Source: Pseudomonas morbosilactucae (GTDB taxonomy: Bacteria; Pseudomonadota; Gammaproteobacteria; Pseudomonadales; Pseudomonadaceae). From it: a stretch of DNA of 64,000 bases. The notes under the pieces were generated by a model, which saw nothing but the letters and a program-made list of their open reading frames with translations, was not told the DNA's origin and searched no databases. Both the position numbers and the translations under genes were made by a program. Shown piece after piece: positions 44,989-53,145 of this stretch (positions within the stretch are counted from its first letter, which is position 1; every line of letters begins with the position of its first letter). The stretch is from assembly GCF_023241715.1 (NCBI RefSeq), contig NZ_JALQCW010000008.1, positions 62,001 through 126,000 of the forward strand. The letters run 5' to 3'.

Positions 44989-46836
44989 ATGTGTGGAATT
45001 GTTGGCGCCGTTGCTGAACGCAATATCACCGCCATTTTGCTGGAAGGCCTCAAGCGCCTCGAATACCGCGGCTACGACAGTGCAGGCGTTGCGGTGTACA
45101 CCAACGCCGGCACCCTGGAGCGCATGCGTCGCCCGGGCAAAGTCAGCGAGCTGGAACAGGCCCTGGTCAACGAGCCCCTGGTCGGTCGTCTGGGCATCGC
45201 CCACACCCGCTGGGCCACCCACGGTGCGCCGTGCGAGCGTAATGCCCACCCGCATTTCTCTGGCGACCTGGCGGTGGTGCACAACGGCATCATCGAAAAC
45301 CACGACCCCCTGCGTGAACAGCTCAAGGCCCTGGGTTACGTGTTCACCTCGGACACCGACACCGAAGTCATCGCCCACCTGCTCAATCACAAGCTCAAGG
45401 AGCTGGGTGACCTGACCACGGCCCTCAAGGCCACGGTCAAGGAACTCCACGGGGCTTACGGTTTGGCCGTGATCAGCGCCAGCCAGCCGGATCGCCTGGT
45501 GGCAGCCCGCAGTGGCAGCCCGCTGGTGATCGGTCTGGGCCTGGGGGAAAACTTCCTCGCCTCCGACCAACTGGCCCTGCGCCAGGTCACCGACCGATTC
45601 ATGTACCTGGAAGAGGGCGACATCGCCGAGATCCGCCGCGACAGCGTGCAGATCTGGGACGTGACCGGCCGTGCTGTCGAGCGCGAAGCTGTGCAATACC
45701 GTGACAGTGCCGAATCCGCCGAGAAGGGCGAGTACCGCCACTTCATGCTCAAGGAAATCCACGAGCAACCGTCCGTGGTGCAACGCACCCTGGAAGGCCG
45801 CCTGAGCGCCAACCAAGTGCTGGTCCAGGCCTTCGGTCCACAGGCGGCCGAGCTGTTCGCCAAGGTACGCAACGTGCAGATCGTGGCTTGCGGCACCAGT
45901 TACCACGCCGGCATGGTTGCCCGTTACTGGCTGGAAGAGCTGGCCGGCATTCCCTGCCAGGTCGAAGTTGCCAGCGAGTTCCGCTATCGCAAGGTGGTGG
46001 TGCAGGACAACACCCTGTTCGTGACCATCTCCCAGTCCGGTGAAACCGCCGACACCCTGGCCGCGTTGCGCAACGCCAAGGCCTTGCCTAGCGACGCCGG
46101 CGGTTACCTGGCCAGCCTGGCGATCTGCAACGTCGGCATCAGCTCCCTGGTGCGTGAGTCCGACCTGACCCTGCTGACCCAGGCCGGTCGTGAAATCGGC
46201 GTGGCTTCGACCAAGGCTTTCACCACCCAATTGGTGGGCCTGCTGCTGCTGACCCTGTCCCTGGGCCAGGTACGCGGTACGTTGGCGCCGGGCGTCGAGG
46301 CCCAGTTGGTGGAAGAACTGCGTCGCCTGCCGGTCCGCCTGGGCGAAGCCCTGGCCATGGACGGCGTGGTGGAAAAGACCGCCGAGCTGTTCGCCGACAA
46401 GCACCACACCCTGTTCCTTGGCCGTGGTGCCCAGTACCCGGTGGCGATGGAAGGCTCGCTCAAGCTTAAGGAAATCTCCTATATCCACGCCGAAGCCTAC
46501 CCGGCCGGTGAGCTCAAGCACGGTCCGTTGGCCCTTGTGGATAACGACATGCCGGTGGTCACCGTGGCGCCGAACAACGAGCTGCTGGAGAAGCTCAAGT
46601 CCAACCTGCAGGAAGTGCGCGCCCGTGGCGGCCAACTGATCGTGTTTGCCGACGAACAGGCTGGCATGACCAACGGCGAGGGCACCCACGTTATCCACAT
46701 GCCCCATATCCACGACATCCTGTCGCCGATCCTCTACACCATCCCGCTGCAGTTGCTGTCGTATTACGTGGCCGTGCTCAAAGGCACCGATGTCGACCAG
46801 CCACGCAACCTGGCCAAGTCGGTCACCGTGGAGTGA
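44989..46836 (+). CDS. glmS: Glutamine--fructose-6-phosphate aminotransferase (isomerizing)
   Basis: 615 residues. It makes glucosamine-6-phosphate from fructose-6-P and glutamine. The N-terminal glutaminase starts with the nucleophile Cys after Met ([20 protein letters not shown]), with [10 protein letters not shown] and the [11 protein letters not shown] block. Two SIS sugar-binding domains follow ([35 protein letters not shown]), and the C-terminus ends [10 protein letters not shown]. The ribosome site is TAGGAG. Its last codons are the recognition sequence for Tn7-type transposons. Confidence 0.98.
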   Translation: MCGIVGAVAERNITAILLEGLKRLEYRGYDSAGVAVYTNAGTLERMRRPGKVSELEQALVNEPLVGRLGIAHTRWATHGAPCERNAHPHFSGDLAVVHNGIIENHDPLREQLKALGYVFTSDTDTEVIAHLLNHKLKELGDLTTALKATVKELHGAYGLAVISASQPDRLVAARSGSPLVIGLGLGENFLASDQLALRQVTDRFMYLEEGDIAEIRRDSVQIWDVTGRAVEREAVQYRDSAESAEKGEYRHFMLKEIHEQPSVVQRTLEGRLSANQVLVQAFGPQAAELFAKVRNVQIVACGTSYHAGMVARYWLEELAGIPCQVEVASEFRYRKVVVQDNTLFVTISQSGETADTLAALRNAKALPSDAGGYLASLAICNVGISSLVRESDLTLLTQAGREIGVASTKAFTTQLVGLLLLTLSLGQVRGTLAPGVEAQLVEELRRLPVRLGEALAMDGVVEKTAELFADKHHTLFLGRGAQYPVAMEGSLKLKEISYIHAEAYPAGELKHGPLALVDNDMPVVTVAPNNELLEKLKSNLQEVRARGGQLIVFADEQAGMTNGEGTHVIHMPHIHDILSPILYTIPLQLLSYYVAVLKGTDVDQPRNLAKSVTVE

Positions 46837-46862
46837 GTTATCCACAGCCGGACGGGGTCCTG
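46800..46862 (+). other. attTn7: attTn7 attachment site (glmS 3' end and insertion point)
   Basis: The TnsD recognition stretch encoding [10 protein letters not shown] and the glmS stop at 46834-46836 are present; Tn7 inserts about 25 bases beyond the stop, near 46861. No complete Tn7 end was recognised. A DnaA box (46838-46846) falls between the stop and the insertion point. The GNAT-Rnk gene begins soon after. Confidence 0.75.
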
Positions 46863-47026
46863 GTTTTAGAGCATTAAAACTGTCGCGAAGGGTGCCCGTA
46901 TTTCGGGGGCCTGCAGCGTCGTATAAAGGAACCGCAAACTGTCGCAGCCCCCCACCGTTTGCCGAAAGAACCGTCATGGCCATCACCATGACGGGCTTCC
47001 AACCTTTACAAGTAAGTGTGCTGAAG

Positions 47027-47938
47027 ATGAACAAGCCTTTCATTTCGCTGTGCCCTGAAATTACTCGGGCGCACGCGCTGACGCTGATGGATTGGTTGGA
47101 GGATGAGCGCGTCACCTGCTATCTGAGCGATTCGCGTCATGTCTCCCGCTCCATCGAGCACGTCATCGATCGGACTCAATTGCCGATCCTGACCCATCTA
47201 TTCAATCAGGGCGGCCGATTCTTCATGGCCTATGACCGGCACGACGCTCCGGTGGGCTTTGTCCGTCTAATCAAGACCGGCTCAAATTGCGAGATAGTCC
47301 TGGTTATCGGAGACAGCGACAAATGGGGCCGAAACCTTGGCCCCCGCACGATCCGCGAAGGCATGAAACTGGCTTTCCTCGACATGCGGGCCGAGAAGCT
47401 CATCGCCAAGATCCACCCGGATAACGCGCGTTCGCTGAAAGCCTTTCTGCGCAGCGGCTTTCTGCTTGAGAGCGAAACGCCGACATTGAAGTCCTTTTCC
47501 ATGACGGTGGGGCGCTATCTCCAGTTATTGCGCGAAGGGGCCGTTGGCGACTCCACGAGGATTTACATCACTGAAATCGACAAGGCCAGGCTCGAGAGTC
47601 TAATCGCACTCGAGCCAGGCCCGGCCGTTGTTGAACTTGAACATGAGCTTGAGCGAGCCATTGTCGTCAAGCCGCAGCAGGTGGCGGGCAATGTCGTCAC
47701 GATGAACTCCAGGGCCTTGCTGCAGCTGGACGACGAAGAGATCGAAGTGGCCTTGGTCTACCCTGAAGACGCGGACAGCAACGCAGGCAAGCATTCCGTG
47801 TATTCCGACATCGGCGCCGCCATCCTGGGCTATCAGGAGGGGGATGCCATCGACTGGCGAATTTCTGATCGGACCCGCCGGATTGAGATCAGGAAAGTGC
47901 TTTACCAGCCGGAGGCGGCGGGCGACTTCCACCTGTAA
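47027..47938 (+). CDS. GNAT N-acetyltransferase fused to an Rnk/GreA-type C-terminal domain
   Basis: 303 residues from the ATG at 47027 (MNKPFISLCPEITRAHALTL); an earlier in-frame ATG at 46976 is possible, and no start has a strong ribosome site. Residues about 1-165 are a GNAT domain (FVRLIKTGSNCEIVLVIGDSDKWGRNLGPRTI, then MRAEKLIAKIHPDNARSLKAFLRSGF). Residues about 175-303 are an Rnk-like domain: RIYITEIDKARLESLI, VVTMNSRALLQLDDEEIEVALVYPEDAD, SVYSDIGAAILGYQEGDAIDW. Rnk/GreA C-terminal domains bind RNA polymerase. The acetylation substrate is unknown. It is the first gene after attTn7 and has more A/T-rich codons than its neighbours. Confidence 0.85.
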   Translation: MNKPFISLCPEITRAHALTLMDWLEDERVTCYLSDSRHVSRSIEHVIDRTQLPILTHLFNQGGRFFMAYDRHDAPVGFVRLIKTGSNCEIVLVIGDSDKWGRNLGPRTIREGMKLAFLDMRAEKLIAKIHPDNARSLKAFLRSGFLLESETPTLKSFSMTVGRYLQLLREGAVGDSTRIYITEIDKARLESLIALEPGPAVVELEHELERAIVVKPQQVAGNVVTMNSRALLQLDDEEIEVALVYPEDADSNAGKHSVYSDIGAAILGYQEGDAIDWRISDRTRRIEIRKVLYQPEAAGDFHL

Positions 47939-47981
47939 TTGCGTGTTTTGCTAAACCGCTTCTGCCAGCGTAATTGCATAC

Positions 47982-48017
47982 AAAAGCCCGGGAAATCAAT
48001 GGATTACCCGGGCTTTG
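47982..48017 (+). terminator. Hairpin terminator after the GNAT-Rnk gene
   Basis: AAAAGCCCGGG, a 14-base loop and CCCGGGCTTT, followed by GTGGTTTTT. It is nearly symmetrical, so it may work in both directions. Confidence 0.75.
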
Positions 48018-48049
48018 TGGTTTTTACCAGTCCACCTTGAACCACACCC

Positions 48050-48084
48050 CCGCAACCGTCGATCTAGAGCAGTTGCGGTTTTTT
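48050..48084 (+). terminator. Second hairpin with T-tract upstream of the GntR gene
   Basis: CCGCAAC (48050-48056) pairs with GTTGCGG (48072-48078) and TTTTTT follows. The left arm overlaps minus-strand codons that look like the C-terminus of a lost outer-membrane protein (stop at 48024-48026), so this may be a relic terminator. Confidence 0.6.
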
Positions 48085-48121
48085 AAACCATAAATCAGCG
48101 AGGTTCGTACGCAAATTTACT

Positions 48122-48134
48122 GTTGTCGTACAAC
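48122..48134 (+). promoter_or_regulatory. Candidate GntR operator upstream of its own gene
   Basis: GTTGTCGTACAAC, a 13-bp imperfect palindrome 50 bases before the regulator start. It is identical to the copy at 60141-60153. A related core (TTCGTACGCAA, near 48104) lies 21 bases upstream, two helical turns away. Autoregulation is inferred. Confidence 0.7.
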
Positions 48135-48184
48135 TGCGTCAGCTATCATTGGCGCTTATCAGTTGACTGAGACAAGCGTTCGCC

Positions 48185-48940
48185 ATGGACCAACCCACCG
48201 TCCAACCTCGTACCCGCCGTAAACATCGCAGCCTGGCCCAGGAGCTGGTGACTGAGTTCACTCGGCGCATTCGCGACGGCGAGATTTCCCGTGGCAGCAA
48301 ACTGCCGACCGAGTCGCAGATCATGGAAGAGCAGGGGGTCAGCCGCACCGTGGTGCGTGAAGCCATCTCCCGCCTGCAGGCCGGTGGCCTGGTGGAAACC
48401 CGCCACGGCATCGGCACCTTTGTGTTGGATATCCCCAGCCCCAGCGGCTTTCGCATCGACCCGGCGACCATTGTCACCCTGCGTGATGTGCTGGCGATTC
48501 TTGAGCTGCGTATCAGCCTGGAAGTGGAGTCGGCAGGCCTGGCCAGTGCCCGGCGTACCGATGAGCACCTGCGTCTGATGCGTGAAGCCCTGGACACCCT
48601 GAATGCCAGCGTCAATCGCTCCAGCGACGCGGTGGCGGCGGATTTCCAGTTCCACCAGCAGATTTCCCTGGCCACGGGTAACCGCTACTTCACTGACATC
48701 ATGTTGCACCTGGGCACCAGCATCATTCCGCGGACCCGGCTCAACTCCGCGGGCCTGGCCCATGACGACCAGAAGCTCTACTTGGAACGCCTGAGCCGTG
48801 AGCACGAGGAAATCTACTCGGCCATTGCCCGCAAGGATGCCGAGTCGGCCCGGGCAGCGATGCGCCTGCACCTGACCAACAGTCGCGAGCGGCTGCGCCA
48901 GGCGTATGAAGAAGCGGAGGAACAAGCACTGCGCGGCTAA
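48185..48940 (+). CDS. GntR/FadR-family (FCD) regulator of uronate and aldarate catabolism
   Basis: 251 residues. The N-terminal winged helix (about 14-80: LAQELVTEFTRRIRDGEISRGSKLPTESQIMEEQGVSRTVVREAISRLQAGGLVETRHGIGTFV) is GntR-type. The C-terminal FCD domain (about 100-235) carries the metal/ligand residues in FQFHQQISLATGNRYF and SREHEEIYSAIARKDAESARAAMRLHL. FCD regulators usually sense small organic acids and dissociate from DNA. It heads the pectin island, and five related operator-like sites lie at its own promoter, the kdgM/dehydratase promoter and the kdgD promoter. It may correspond to the GguR-type regulators of pseudomonads, but that name is not certain. Confidence 0.88.
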   Translation: MDQPTVQPRTRRKHRSLAQELVTEFTRRIRDGEISRGSKLPTESQIMEEQGVSRTVVREAISRLQAGGLVETRHGIGTFVLDIPSPSGFRIDPATIVTLRDVLAILELRISLEVESAGLASARRTDEHLRLMREALDTLNASVNRSSDAVAADFQFHQQISLATGNRYFTDIMLHLGTSIIPRTRLNSAGLAHDDQKLYLERLSREHEEIYSAIARKDAESARAAMRLHLTNSRERLRQAYEEAEEQALRG

Positions 48941-48985
48941 TCAGACGCGCAGTTGTTTTCAGCAAGGGAACGTATGACGGGCTGA

Positions 48986-49876
48986 TCAGCCCCGGGCGAC
49001 AGGTTCTGCCAAGCCCTTGACCCCAGGGTTCAAGGCGAACACGCCGCCAGCCAGGGGTTGGTCGCTGAGATCGCCCTGGGGACGGATCGAGGTGACGAAC
49101 AAGGTGTCCAGGCCGCTGCCACCAAAGGCGCACATGGCCGGTTTTTTCACCGGTACGGCCAGGGAACGGTCGAGTTTGCCTTCAGGGGTGAAGCGCAGGA
49201 TCAGTCCCGCATCGTTGGCGCAAATCCAGTAGCAACCTTCAGCGTCCACCGCGGCCCCGTCCGGGCGCCCGGGATGCTGGTTCATGTCCACGAACACCCG
49301 GCGATTGGATGGCGTGCCGGTGTCTGTGTCGTAGTCGAATGCCCAGATCAGTTGCACGCTCGGGTGCGAGTCGGACAGGTACATCGTCCGTCCGTCCGGG
49401 CTGAACGCCAGGCCGTTGGGCACCACCAGGCCTTCCAGTTGGGGTTGCAGCAACGGCACGATGCCAGCCTGCTCACCGTCGTAACGGTACAACCCGCCCA
49501 CGCTGTCACCGCCCATATTGACCTGCATGGTGCCGGCCCAGAAACGCCCCTGGCGGTCACAGCGACCGTCGTTGAAGCGCATTTTTGCGGTGGCGTGCTC
49601 AACCGCGGCCAGGGGCCGGGCGCGCAGTTGCCCGTTGTCCTCGGGCGTGAGGTGGAACAACCCGGTTTCCTGGCCGGCCAGCCATTGGCCATCGGCGCTG
49701 CGGGCGATACAGGCGAGCATTTCTTCGGATTGCCAGTGACGGGTCTGCCCGTCCGGGGTCCAGCGGTGCAGGCGCCCGGCCGGGATATCCACCCAGTACA
49801 GGGCGTTTTCAGCGCTGTGCCAGACCGGGCTTTCTCCGGTGGCGTTCTGTGCATCGACGATCAGTTCGGCTTGCAT
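48986..49876 (-). CDS. SMP-30/gluconolactonase family aldarolactone hydrolase
   Basis: 296 residues from the ATG at 49876, with AAAGGA five bases upstream. A six-bladed propeller lactonase: metal ligands are expected in GESPVWH (Glu), RFNDGRCDRQGRFWAGTM (Asn/Asp), PNGLAFSPDGRTMYLSDS (Asn, Asp). Homologues called UxuL in pseudomonads open D-galactaro- and D-glucaro-1,5-lactones made by uronate dehydrogenase. It lies 35 bases after udh in the same direction, matching that role. It is convergent with the GntR gene. Confidence 0.85.
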   Translation of the reverse strand: MQAELIVDAQNATGESPVWHSAENALYWVDIPAGRLHRWTPDGQTRHWQSEEMLACIARSADGQWLAGQETGLFHLTPEDNGQLRARPLAAVEHATAKMRFNDGRCDRQGRFWAGTMQVNMGGDSVGGLYRYDGEQAGIVPLLQPQLEGLVVPNGLAFSPDGRTMYLSDSHPSVQLIWAFDYDTDTGTPSNRRVFVDMNQHPGRPDGAAVDAEGCYWICANDAGLILRFTPEGKLDRSLAVPVKKPAMCAFGGSGLDTLFVTSIRPQGDLSDQPLAGGVFALNPGVKGLAEPVARG

Positions 49877-49911
49877 GGCGGTCCTTTCCAAAGTGGGGGC
49901 TATCGGGCGAC

Positions 49912-50736
49912 TCAGTCGCCGAACGGGCCGGCTGCGCAGAAGGCACCGCCTTGCAAGGTGGCGTTGGGGTCATCGGCGGCCGGCTTGGGCTGCTGTTCGA
50001 CCTGGCTGCGGAAGCGTTCCGAGCTGTCCTGAGGGGCAAAACCCAGGTGCGCGGCGTAACGGTTGTCCCACCATAGGTCGCGGTTGGCGGAAACGCCGTA
50101 GACCACGGTGTGGCCAACGTCTTGAGTGAGCAGGGCGCGTTCCACCAGGCGGTCCAGGTCCGGGTAGCTGAGCCAGGTGGACAACATGCGTAGGTTGCGC
50201 GGTTCCGGGAACGAGGAGCCGATGCGCAGGCTGACGGTTTCAATGCCGTAGCGATGGAAATAGAAAGTCGCCAGGTCTTCGCCATAGGACTTGGACAGGC
50301 CGTAGTAGCCGTCTGGGCGACGCGGCGATTGAGCGTCGATCTTTTCGTCCTGTGGATAAAAACCGGTGACGTGGTTGGAGCTGGCGAAGATCACGCGCTT
50401 GATCCCGTGTTTACGGGCCGCTTCATAAATGTGGAAGGTGCCGCTGATGTTGGCCGCGAGGATTTCCTCGAACGGACGCTCCACCGAAATACCACCCAGG
50501 TGGACGATGGCATCCACGTCCTGGGCCAGGGCCAGTACGCCGGCCTTGTCGGCCAGGTCGCAAGGCACCACTTCCTCGTGTTCGCCACGGCTGGCGGCCA
50601 TGTCGCTGATGTCCGAGACGCGGATGATGTGCGCATGGGCCAGCAGGCTTTCCCGCAGGATCTGCCCAAGGCCGCCGGCGGCGCCCGTCAGCAGGATGCG
50701 GTTGAAGGGTTTGCGAGAGGGAGTCGATGGGGTCAT
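49912..50736 (-). CDS. udh: NAD-dependent uronate dehydrogenase
   Basis: 274 residues from the ATG at 50736, with GGAAGG seven bases upstream. Oxidises D-galacturonate and D-glucuronate to their aldaro-lactones. Short-chain dehydrogenase/epimerase fold with the NAD motif LLTGAAGGLGQILR, the catalytic Tyr/Lys in YGLSKSYGED and the preceding FASSNHVTGFYP. Characterised P. putida and P. syringae Udh share this pattern and about this length. It is transcribed with the SMP-30 lactonase and follows kdgM on the same strand after 94 bases. A DnaA box lies at 50351-50359. Confidence 0.92.
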   Translation of the reverse strand: MTPSTPSRKPFNRILLTGAAGGLGQILRESLLAHAHIIRVSDISDMAASRGEHEEVVPCDLADKAGVLALAQDVDAIVHLGGISVERPFEEILAANISGTFHIYEAARKHGIKRVIFASSNHVTGFYPQDEKIDAQSPRRPDGYYGLSKSYGEDLATFYFHRYGIETVSLRIGSSFPEPRNLRMLSTWLSYPDLDRLVERALLTQDVGHTVVYGVSANRDLWWDNRYAAHLGFAPQDSSERFRSQVEQQPKPAADDPNATLQGGAFCAAGPFGD

Positions 50737-50830
50737 GGCGGGGCCTTCCAATAAGCAGTGGTTGCGTGTTGAACGATATCCGTGGAATCTGCCGGGCGGC
50801 CGATGCGCGACCGCCGGGCAAGATCGGCAC

Positions 50831-51556
50831 TTACATGAAGTTGTACTGGATCCCCAGACGCCAGCGCGCCTGACGGTCGTCGGTGGTGGAGCTGACTTTT
50901 ACATCACCGATTTCCATGAACGGGACCCATTCCTTGGTCAGTTTGTATTTCACGATCATGTTCTGTTCGTAGTCGCTCTTTTTGTTGTCGTAGCGGATGT
51001 AGTCGGTCTTGAAGTAGATGTACTGGTATTCAAGAGCCCACTTGTTGGCGGGGGTATAACCCAGCCAACCTTCAAAACGGTTGGTGTTTTGGTTGTCCTT
51101 GCCACGATCAGGTACATCTTCATTGATCTGGTCACGATCAAGTTTCTTCGCGTCCAGACGATAACGGGTCGCGACATAGAAGGCGTCGTTGATCTTGTAG
51201 TTGTACTTGAGGCCGAACTTGTAGGTGGTGGAGTCTTTCGAGCTGTCCATCTGGAACGCCGGAGTCAGCGTCGACTGCGGGCTCAGCTTGTAGTTGTAGC
51301 TGACGGTGAACTCATGGCCGTTGTTGACCATGTTGTCGTAGGCAACGTCTTCACGGTCACCGGCAGTGCGGTATTTGATTTCCGCTTCAAAGCCCAGGCC
51401 GCTGTCCATGCGGTAGCCCAACTTGATTCGGTCAGCGTGGGCGCTGTCCTCTTCAGTGAACTGGTGGCGGTAGTTGATGTTGGCGGAGTCGGCGTTGGCA
51501 TAGACAGACAAGCCAAGGGTCGCAACGGTAACGAGGGTGCGTAGTGTGGTGTTCAT
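50831..51556 (-). CDS. kdgM: Oligogalacturonate-specific porin, KdgM family
   Basis: 241 residues from the ATG at 51556 (MNTTLRTLVTVATLGLSVYA is the signal peptide, cleaved near ANA-DS). The mature protein is a small beta-barrel with alternating strands (INYRHQF, RIKLGYRMD, HEFTVSYNYKL, KFGLKYNYKI ...) and the C-terminal aromatic strand WRLGIQYNF-M typical of outer-membrane proteins. KdgM channels pass anionic oligogalacturonides. It is the first gene of kdgM-udh-lactonase and divergent from the dehydratase-ABC operon. An AACAATAA motif lies 12 bases upstream of its start. Confidence 0.88.
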   Translation of the reverse strand: MNTTLRTLVTVATLGLSVYANADSANINYRHQFTEEDSAHADRIKLGYRMDSGLGFEAEIKYRTAGDREDVAYDNMVNNGHEFTVSYNYKLSPQSTLTPAFQMDSSKDSTTYKFGLKYNYKINDAFYVATRYRLDAKKLDRDQINEDVPDRGKDNQNTNRFEGWLGYTPANKWALEYQYIYFKTDYIRYDNKKSDYEQNMIVKYKLTKEWVPFMEIGDVKVSSTTDDRQARWRLGIQYNFM

Positions 51557-51918
51557 GCGATCTTCTTTTATTGTTTTTGTTGGGTTCGTTTGAAGAGTGC
51601 TACTGGCAGTAGAAGGTGTTGCAGGAGGCTCCATAGGGCGGGTTTAGATATACGTTATCGTACGACATTCTAGGTGTCTACGAATTATTCGCATGGTTGT
51701 GTGATCTCTTTTCGCAACCGCTCAAGAACGAGGCTTTGCTGCAAATTCGCTGGCGTGATTACTTGAAATAGGCCGCTTTTATGGGCTGAAATGCGGGTTT
51801 TAGGCGGGGAAACAAAGGTGTTATTTGGGATCTTTTCAAGCGTTGTACGATGACGTATGATCGATCCAACACAGGCGACCCTCCTGCCACAAATCCAATA
51901 AGAAGGCTCAAGACGTCC
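51557..51918. promoter_or_regulatory. Divergent regulatory region kdgM / dehydratase-ABC operon
   Basis: 362 bases without a gene. Two candidate GntR operators are present: GTTATCGTACGAC (51654-51666), about 100 bases upstream of kdgM, and GTTGTACGATGAC (51842-51854, reverse orientation), 65 bases upstream of the dehydratase. Crc/Hfq-type A-rich motifs lie at both ribosome-binding sites: TTATTGTT (51568-51575, minus-strand AACAATAA) and AATAAGAA (51897-51904). The promoters themselves could not be fixed. Confidence 0.7.
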
Positions 51919-53073
51919 ATGAGAATTACAGCAGTCAACGTCCAGGTGTTTTCCTATCCCACCCGCCGCGCAGTGGACAGCGCTGGCCATGCCCACCCCG
52001 GTGATGTGACCCAGGCCAAGATGGCCCTGCTGCGCATCCAGACCGAAGACGGCAACGAAGGTTATGCCTTCGGCGCTCCTGAACTGATCCGTCCTTATGT
52101 GCTTGATGGTTTTGTACGCAAGGTGCTGGTAGGGCAGAACGCTTTCGATCGCGAAAAAATCTGGCACGACCTGGTGCACTGGCAGCGTGGTAGCGCCAGT
52201 CAGCTCACCGACCGTGCCCTGGCCCTGGTCGAACAGGCCCTGTGGGACTGGGCCGGGCGCAAGCTGAATGTGCCGGTGCACAAACTGATCGGCGGTTTCC
52301 GTGACAAGGTCCCGGCCTACGGTTCGACCATGTGCGGCGACGAGCTGCCGGGCGGCCTGGCGACACCGGAAGACTACGGTCGTTTTGCCGAAACCCTGGT
52401 CAAGCGTGGCTACAAGGCGATCAAGCTGCACACTTGGATGCCGCCGGTATCCTTCGCGCCAAGCCCGCGCATCGACGTCAAAGCCTGCGCCGCCGTGCGT
52501 GAAGCGGTCGGCCCGGACATCGCCCTGATGCTCGACGGCTACCACTGGTACAACCGCACCGACGCCCTCTACATCGGCCGTGAGCTGGAGAAGCTCGACT
52601 TCGCCTGGTTCGAAGAACCGATGATGGAAGACTCTGCCGAATCCTACGCCTGGCTCGCGGGCCAGTTGGACATCCCGGTCCTGGGCCCGGAAACCCTGGC
52701 TGGCAAGCACCTGAGCCGTGCCAGCTGGGTGAAGAACGATGTCTGCGACATCCTGCGTGCCGGTGTGGCCGGTGTCGGCGGTATCGCCCCGTGCCTGAAA
52801 GTCGCGCACATGGCCGAATCCTTCGGCATGGATTGCGAGATCCACGGCAACGGCGCGGCCAACCTGGCAGTGGTCGGCGCCATCAAGAACTGCACCTGGT
52901 ACGAGCGCGGCCTGTTGCACCCGTACCTGGATTACGACGAAGTCCCGGCCTACCTCAAGCGTCTGGTCGACCCGATGGACAACGACGGTTTCGTCCACCT
53001 GTCCGACTTGCCGGGCCTGGGCGAAGAAATTGATTTCGAGTTCATCGAGACCAATACGCTCAACAGCTTCTGA
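51919..53073 (+). CDS. Enolase-superfamily (mandelate racemase-like) acid-sugar dehydratase
   Basis: 384 residues from the ATG at 51919. The N-terminal capping domain (about 1-130) precedes the TIM barrel, with metal ligands Asp206 (LMLDGYHW), Glu232 (WFEEP) and Glu258 (LGPETL). The base side of the barrel has Lys169-Leu-His171 (KLH instead of the common KxK) and His309 in EIHGNG. In this context (udh, lactonase, KdgD) it probably dehydrates galactarate or glucarate to 5-keto-4-deoxyglucarate, or acts on the lactone as a cycloisomerase. The exact reaction is not certain from sequence. It is followed by a CGGGCG...CGCCCG stem-loop (53082-53111) and the ABC genes. Confidence 0.78.
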   Translation: MRITAVNVQVFSYPTRRAVDSAGHAHPGDVTQAKMALLRIQTEDGNEGYAFGAPELIRPYVLDGFVRKVLVGQNAFDREKIWHDLVHWQRGSASQLTDRALALVEQALWDWAGRKLNVPVHKLIGGFRDKVPAYGSTMCGDELPGGLATPEDYGRFAETLVKRGYKAIKLHTWMPPVSFAPSPRIDVKACAAVREAVGPDIALMLDGYHWYNRTDALYIGRELEKLDFAWFEEPMMEDSAESYAWLAGQLDIPVLGPETLAGKHLSRASWVKNDVCDILRAGVAGVGGIAPCLKVAHMAESFGMDCEIHGNGAANLAVVGAIKNCTWYERGLLHPYLDYDEVPAYLKRLVDPMDNDGFVHLSDLPGLGEEIDFEFIETNTLNSF

Positions 53074-53145
53074 TTTGTGTCCGGGCGTCCCGGCCCATGC
53101 CGGGTCGCCCGAGAGCCCTATAAATATAAGAAAGGCACTCTCACT

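Noticed and set aside
46860..46950. Tn7-like transposon end downstream of glmS
   Set aside because: CTGTCGC occurs twice but there is no TGT...ACA terminal repeat set or target-site duplication that could be recognised.
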